NCBI GenBank assembly: GCA_030432015.1 | Contig: JAUIHJ010000182.1 | Span: 1-11,709, forward strand | Origin: a bacterium | GTDB lineage: Bacteria; Planctomycetota; Planctomycetia; Pirellulales; Pirellulaceae | Reading direction: 5' to 3' | Length of the DNA: 11,709 nt | In this document: positions 7,975 to 11,709 of the stretch, one piece after another | Position numbering within the stretch: position 1 is the first letter of the stretch | Layout of the letters: every line of letters starts with the position of its first letter | The notes under the pieces: model-generated | The model's input: the letters and a program-made list of their open reading frames with translations, nothing else | What the model was told of the DNA's origin: nothing | The model's database searches: none | Position numbers and translations under genes: made by a program

Positions 7975-7995
7975 GAGGACGCTGTCCCACCCCCC

Positions 7996-7999
7996 GGAG
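7996..7999 (+). promoter_or_regulatory. Ribosome binding site of the DUF1501 gene
   Basis: GGAG sits 6 nt before the ATG at 8006, supporting that start, which also yields a complete Tat signal peptide. Confidence 0.55.
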
Positions 8000-8005
8000 T
8001 TCACC

Positions 8006-9370
8006 ATGTCCGTCGCGCGTTGCCCCGGTCCTGTTGCCCGCCGTGAATTTCTCCAGCTCGGCGCCTTCGCGCTGGGCGGCCTTTCCTTGACCGATGTGCT
8101 GGCGCAGCGCGCAAGCGCCGGCACGACCGGGGCCCAGACCTCGGTCATCCTGCTATTTTGTCACGGTGGTCCGTCTCAGCTTGAGACCTACGATCTGAAA
8201 CCCGCGGCGCCCAGTGACTACCGCAGCGTGTTCGCGCCAATTGCCACGCGCGTGCCAGGGATGGAGATTTGCGAGCTATTTCCCAACCAAGCTAAATTGG
8301 CCGATAAATTTTCGTTGGTGCGGTCATTGCATCATGAAATGAGCAGCCACAGTGATGGTGGAATCGAAGTTCTAACCGGCAAGACGCCGATCAAGCCTGA
8401 TCCAACCTCGACGTCCAAGAGCGATCATCCCGATCTTGGTTCGATCGCCAGTCGGATTCGAGGCATGAACCAGCAGGCCATCCCGCCGTACGTAACGATT
8501 CCCAACAAGCTGTACATGACCCGTCCGCAGTACCTCGGATTGCATCATGCGCCGTTTGAGACAGGAGACCCGTCCAGCACAAGTTATAAGCCCCCGCAGC
8601 TGAATGTGGTGGCCCGGCAAGGCGACGGCGGCCTGGCGGATCGGCGAGCGTTGCTTGGGCAGTTGGATCGATTTCGCCGCGACGTCGATCAACAAGGTCC
8701 GCTGCTGGCCAACGACAAGTTCCGTGACTTGGCGTTTCGGATGCTGACCAGTCCCGAGACCGCAGCGGCGTTTGATATCACCCAGGAAGACGACCGCCTG
8801 AGAGACCGCTATGGACGCCATATTTGGGGGCAAGGCTGCCTGCTGGCAAGGCGGCTGGCCGAGGCCGGCACAGCGGTCATTTCCTTGTACGTCAACACGC
8901 CGAAGTCCGGTCCGCAATACACCAACTGGGACGACCATATCATGAACGCCGGCCGTCCCGGCCATTTCGGCGATTACATGCGAACGCGGCTTCCCTACCT
9001 GGACCAATCCCTGTCCACCTTGATTGAAGACATTTTCGATCGCGGTCTCGATCAGCGGATCATGGTCGTCGTCATGGGCGAATTTGGCCGCACGCCGCGA
9101 CTGAGTCACAATGCGCAGGGGACCGGCCGCAACCACTGGCCGCAAGCGTACACGGCCTTGGTTTCCGGTGGCGGTTTGCGCATGGGTCAGGTGGTCGGCG
9201 CAACGAATTCGAAAGCCGAATACCCCACGGAACGCCCCTACCGACCCCAGGATCTGCTGGCGACCGTGTATCGACATCTGGGTATCGACCGCCAACGCGC
9301 GTTCAAGGACCACGCCGGCCGCCCCATTCCGATCTTGAACACAGGCGAACCAATTCGCGAGCTGATTTAG
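8006..9370 (+). CDS. Tat-exported DUF1501 family protein
   Basis: A 454-aa exported protein of the DUF1501 family (PF07394), which belongs to the alkaline phosphatase/sulfatase-like fold group; no specific substrate is established for the family. The N-terminus has a twin-arginine signal: ARREFLQLG (Arg12-Arg13), a hydrophobic stretch rich in Ala, Gly and Leu, and a probable cleavage site after ASA at residue 38. The mature part shows family motifs in order: LFCHGGPSQLETYDLKP (about 50-66), LHHEMSSHSDGG, NWDDHIMN, MGEFGRTPRL (Glu359) and GRNHWPQAY (His377), which are likely metal ligands by analogy to the superfamily. Length is typical. In planctomycetes such genes usually follow a PSD1/DUF1549-DUF1553 cytochrome gene; none is visible beside this one. 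It starts 99 bp after the SulP stop behind a good ribosome site and ends 13 bp from the convergent desulfurase gene. Nothing ties it to carbon uptake apart from position. Confidence 0.9.
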   Translation: MSVARCPGPVARREFLQLGAFALGGLSLTDVLAQRASAGTTGAQTSVILLFCHGGPSQLETYDLKPAAPSDYRSVFAPIATRVPGMEICELFPNQAKLADKFSLVRSLHHEMSSHSDGGIEVLTGKTPIKPDPTSTSKSDHPDLGSIASRIRGMNQQAIPPYVTIPNKLYMTRPQYLGLHHAPFETGDPSSTSYKPPQLNVVARQGDGGLADRRALLGQLDRFRRDVDQQGPLLANDKFRDLAFRMLTSPETAAAFDITQEDDRLRDRYGRHIWGQGCLLARRLAEAGTAVISLYVNTPKSGPQYTNWDDHIMNAGRPGHFGDYMRTRLPYLDQSLSTLIEDIFDRGLDQRIMVVVMGEFGRTPRLSHNAQGTGRNHWPQAYTALVSGGGLRMGQVVGATNSKAEYPTERPYRPQDLLATVYRHLGIDRQRAFKDHAGRPIPILNTGEPIRELI

Positions 9371-9383
9371 GTTCTCGGACCGC

Positions 9384-10553
9384 TCATACGACCCAATCCA
9401 ACTGCCCTTCGAGCCTGGGCATCTCCGCGAGAAATCCCAGTAACTGCTCGACTTCTTCCAAGGTATTGGAAAAGCCAAAGCTAAATCGAATCGTGCCGTC
9501 GCCGGGCAGCGTTCCAATCGTCTCGTGTGCCAGCGGCGCACAGTGGAATCCGGCGCGTGATGACACGTTATGGTGTTCCGCTAACCACTGGGCCATCTTT
9601 CCGGGCGTCACACCATCCATCGTCAGGGAAACAACGGACGTGCGATTCTTCACATCCGCCGTCCCAAACACCGTCACGCCAGGCAGGTCGTTCAAGCCTC
9701 GCAAGAAACGCTCCGTCAGTTTCTGTTCGTGGCCCCGCAGGTTGTCGATCCCAGTCTGGTTGAGCCAGTCGATGCCCGCGGTCATGCCAACGACGGCCAG
9801 CAGATTATGTGTGCCCACTTCGTAGTTTGACGGATATCGCCCCGACATCTCATGCCTGCCGGAATCCTTGCCGGTACCGCCTTCGGCAAGCGTTTCGAGT
9901 TGAATCCCTTTGCGCACGAATAACCCACCGCCACCGGGAGGCCCGAACAGCCCCTTATGGCCGGCGAATGCCAGCATATCGGCCTTCAAATCATCGACAT
10001 CGACAGGCAGCACTCCAGCGGATTGCGCCGCATCCACAAGGTACAACGCTCCATACCGCTCGGCCAATTCGCCCAGTTCGCGTGACGGCAGAATGTCTCC
10101 CGTAACATTGCTGGCCATCGTGGAGGCCAATAACTTGACGTGACCCGACTTGAGTTGGTCTTCGACAAAATTCAGATCGATCGGGTTGTCCGCCGCATAC
10201 GGGATGCAGGTAAACGTGACGCCATGTTCGCGAGCCACTTTCCGAATTGGACGTGACACGGCGTGATGCTCAAGTCCGCTCATCAAGATCCCGTCCCCCT
10301 CCCGCCAATCCAGACCCAAAATCGCCAGATTAAGCGAATAGGTCGCCGAAGGTGTGAAGATCAGTCGCTTCGGATCTCGGATCGAAAAAAAGTCCGCAAT
10401 CGTGCGGCGGCAATCGGCCATCAAGGCGGCGCTCCGCTCCCCTTCGTCCGAAACCGTACGCTCGGGACTGTTGAGGGAACGAAAGCACTCATCCACGGCT
10501 CGATAAACAACTTCGGGCTTGGGCCAGGTGGTGGCCGCGTTGTTGAAATACAC
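9384..10553 (-). CDS. Cysteine desulfurase family protein (class V aminotransferase)
   Basis: A 389-aa cytoplasmic PLP enzyme of the class V aminotransferase fold, closest by motif to the NifS/SufS-like cysteine desulfurase family that begins with YFNNAATTWPKP. Such enzymes take sulfur from L-cysteine as an enzyme persulfide, releasing alanine, for Fe-S clusters or thiolated cofactors. Visible features are SGLEHHAVSRP (PLP-stacking His region), YLVDAAQSAG (Asp binding the pyridine nitrogen), FAGHKGLFGPPG with Lys200 as the PLP lysine, and SSRAGFHCAPLAHE with Cys338 as the likely sulfur-accepting cysteine. Length is normal for the family and the gene appears intact. The start is GTG, preceded by AAAGGA (reading the minus strand) at 7 nt spacing. 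No Suf, Isc or tRNA-thiolation gene is adjacent, so the sulfur acceptor is unknown; a selenocysteine lyase-like activity is possible. The gene converges on the DUF1501 gene with a 13-bp gap. Confidence 0.88.
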   Translation of the reverse strand: MYFNNAATTWPKPEVVYRAVDECFRSLNSPERTVSDEGERSAALMADCRRTIADFFSIRDPKRLIFTPSATYSLNLAILGLDWREGDGILMSGLEHHAVSRPIRKVAREHGVTFTCIPYAADNPIDLNFVEDQLKSGHVKLLASTMASNVTGDILPSRELGELAERYGALYLVDAAQSAGVLPVDVDDLKADMLAFAGHKGLFGPPGGGGLFVRKGIQLETLAEGGTGKDSGRHEMSGRYPSNYEVGTHNLLAVVGMTAGIDWLNQTGIDNLRGHEQKLTERFLRGLNDLPGVTVFGTADVKNRTSVVSLTMDGVTPGKMAQWLAEHHNVSSRAGFHCAPLAHETIGTLPGDGTIRFSFGFSNTLEEVEQLLGFLAEMPRLEGQLDWVV

Positions 10554-10560
10554 TTTCCAG

Positions 10561-10565
10561 TCCTT
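10561..10565 (-). promoter_or_regulatory. Ribosome binding site of the desulfurase gene
   Basis: On the minus strand AAGGA lies 7 nt before the GTG start at 10553. It supports the non-ATG start, which also gives the family-typical N-terminus. Confidence 0.55.
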
Positions 10566-10641
10566 TCGAAGTCATTCGCTTGTGGAACGCCCGCACCGCA
10601 AGATAGCACAAGACCGCGCGACGTTCGACCAATGTTTTCCT

Positions 10642-10655
10642 CGCGTCGCGACGCG
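10642..10655. repeat. 14-bp perfect palindrome between the DUF1552-type and desulfurase genes
   Basis: CGCGTCG is followed immediately by its reverse complement CGACGCG. It lies about 90 bp upstream of the desulfurase start in a 135-bp gap with no gene. It could be an operator-like site, but short CG-only palindromes arise easily in GC-rich DNA. Confidence 0.3.
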
Positions 10656-10688
10656 CGCAACCGGCACTTCAAGGCATCGAGGCCCTGA

Positions 10689-11699
10689 CTAAACGATCAG
10701 TTCTACAAGTGGTCCCGTTTGATCGAGGTCATTTAGTTGTGGATCGACATGGCCGAATTGATTGCACGGCGCTCCCGCAGCCTGCAGCAACGTACAGTAG
10801 AGATTGTTGATCGTGCGGTGACCCTGCTTGCCATACCCCGGATACGCGAGGTACGCTCCGCCAGGATGGTGCCGCGATCCCAGCTTGCCGAGCAAGACAA
10901 ACGGCCACTCCCAGCAGCTTGAATGGTGCGCTTCGGCGGCGTCACTCAGGTAGACGATCACCGTGTTGTCAAGCATGGTGCCGTCGCGTTCTGGCACGCT
11001 GTCAAGCTGCTGCATCAGGCGGGCAATGAGTTGAAAGTGAAATCGCCGAATGCGGGTCGCCATCTCCTCGGACGTCAAACCTCCAAAGCTGCCATGATGT
11101 CCAATCGCATGTTTGCCCACTTCGATCCCAAGCCCACGAAATCGGACGTTGAAGTACGGGTCGCCAACCCCCGAAGCGATCGTCGCAACATTCGTGACGC
11201 CGGAGATCAACGCCGCGGCGACAAGCTCGAAGTGGGCATCAAGCCGATCCGTTTCCACCAGGGACTGGTACTTGTCGTCCGGGATGGGAGCGACCTCGGC
11301 AATCTGGTCGCGGACTTCCACCAGACGATTCTGTCGGTGACGCAGCGACTCGCAGGCCGCAAGATACGACGGCAACGTACCGCGATCGATCCCGCCGAGC
11401 CCGCGTTCGACACGGCGAATATCCGCAGCCAGGTAATCCAGCAGGTCGCGTTGGGCCAGCGCATCGTGTGTTCGATCACCCGTCGCGGCGCTGCCAAAGA
11501 GCATGCCGAACGCCGAATCGGGGCGGCAGTGCGTAGGAAGTTTCTTCCCCGGAGCCCAGCACGAAGCGTTGTAAATCACCGTATCCGCCGGGTTTTGTGA
11601 GATCCCCAGGTTGATGATCGGGAAGATGCCCGGATGCACCTTGCCTAATGCCGCATCGATCGTGACGTCAATCGCCCGACCGCTGTTGGCCGATTGACG
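10689..11699 (-). CDS. DUF1552 family protein, N-terminus missing (partial)
   Basis: The C-terminal three quarters of a protein resembling the DUF1552 family (PF07586), abundant in planctomycetes, normally Tat-exported and of unknown biochemical function. Evidence includes AIDVTIDAALG, LFGSAATGD, a helical segment with LLDYLAADIRRVERGLGG..LPSYLAACESLRHRQ, and IGHHGSFGG. The C-terminal signature is HHSSCWEWPFVLLGKLG, then GGAYLAYPGYGKQGHRTINNLYCTLLQAAG. Family members are usually about 430-470 aa with a twin-arginine leader; about 330 residues are visible and no leader. The first possible start, GTG at 11639, falls inside conserved sequence. The frame stays open to 11699, where TGA (11700-11702) interrupts it inside the right arm of the terminal inverted repeat. 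I therefore read the gene as cut by the sequence end, not as a natural pseudogene. Its usual partner, a DUF1592/DUF1588 cytochrome-like gene, is not in the window. Confidence 0.78.
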   Translation of the reverse strand, partial: RQSANSGRAIDVTIDAALGKVHPGIFPIINLGISQNPADTVIYNASCWAPGKKLPTHCRPDSAFGMLFGSAATGDRTHDALAQRDLLDYLAADIRRVERGLGGIDRGTLPSYLAACESLRHRQNRLVEVRDQIAEVAPIPDDKYQSLVETDRLDAHFELVAAALISGVTNVATIASGVGDPYFNVRFRGLGIEVGKHAIGHHGSFGGLTSEEMATRIRRFHFQLIARLMQQLDSVPERDGTMLDNTVIVYLSDAAEAHHSSCWEWPFVLLGKLGSRHHPGGAYLAYPGYGKQGHRTINNLYCTLLQAAGAPCNQFGHVDPQLNDLDQTGPLVELIV

Positions 11700-11709
11700 T
11701 CACGATCGA
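11656..11709. repeat. Perfect 19-bp inverted repeat at the sequence end
   Basis: The left arm 11656-11674 (TCGATCGTGACGTCAATCG) is exactly the reverse complement of the right arm 11691-11709, with a 16-nt loop (11675-11690). The left arm is coding for the DUF1552-type protein (IDVTID), and the right arm ends on the last base of the window. This fits an assembly or amplification fold-back at a contig end better than a terminator, because it lies inside a reading frame. Confidence 0.7.

Noticed and set aside
10580..10640. Minus-strand promoter for the desulfurase gene (TTGGTC with TATCTT)
   Set aside because: The boxes are about 21 bp apart and each matches only partly; not better than chance.
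10923..11600. A 225-codon plus-strand open frame
   Set aside because: It is antisense to the DUF1552-type gene, whose family motifs are clear; no ribosome site or domain supports it.

Overview
The window looks like a chromosome fragment from a member of the Planctomycetota. It is GC-rich (roughly 60% by eye) and carries a Tat-exported DUF1501 protein and a DUF1552-type protein, two families greatly expanded in planctomycetes. The phylum call is inference from gene content; there is no rRNA or other marker gene. I saw no tRNA, rRNA, insertion sequence, prophage or CRISPR array.

The left two thirds (1-7906, all + strand) is an inorganic-carbon acquisition island. It holds a large DabA-type (DUF2309/UPF0753) zinc protein whose 5' end lies outside the window. 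After 10 bp comes a shortened NuoL-like membrane protein, then a NuoM/NuoN-like membrane protein. After about 100 bp comes a SulP anion transporter with a C-terminal STAS domain followed by what I read as a PII-like regulatory domain fused in the same polypeptide. In characterised DAB systems DabA (a beta-carbonic-anhydrase-like zinc protein) works with DabB, a NuoL-like cation-conducting membrane protein, to convert CO2 to bicarbonate vectorially inside the cell. SulP proteins of the BicA type import bicarbonate, and stand-alone PII-like proteins (SbtB, CPII) tune bicarbonate uptake to adenylate or bicarbonate levels. The locus therefore encodes two routes to an intracellular bicarbonate pool: energy-coupled CO2 hydration, and a transporter carrying its own candidate sensor.

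The right third is different. A Tat-exported DUF1501 protein (8006-9370, +) converges with a cysteine-desulfurase-family class V aminotransferase (9384-10553, -). Upstream of the latter on the same strand is the C-terminal three quarters of a DUF1552-type protein (from 10689 to the right edge, -). No functional link between these genes and the carbon island is evident.

The right edge is suspicious. The last 54 bases are a perfect 19-bp inverted repeat around a 16-nt loop that ends exactly on the final base and puts a stop into the DUF1552 frame. This looks like a contig-end fold-back artefact rather than biology, though a real palindrome cannot be excluded. Gene-free gaps are all shorter than about 140 bp.
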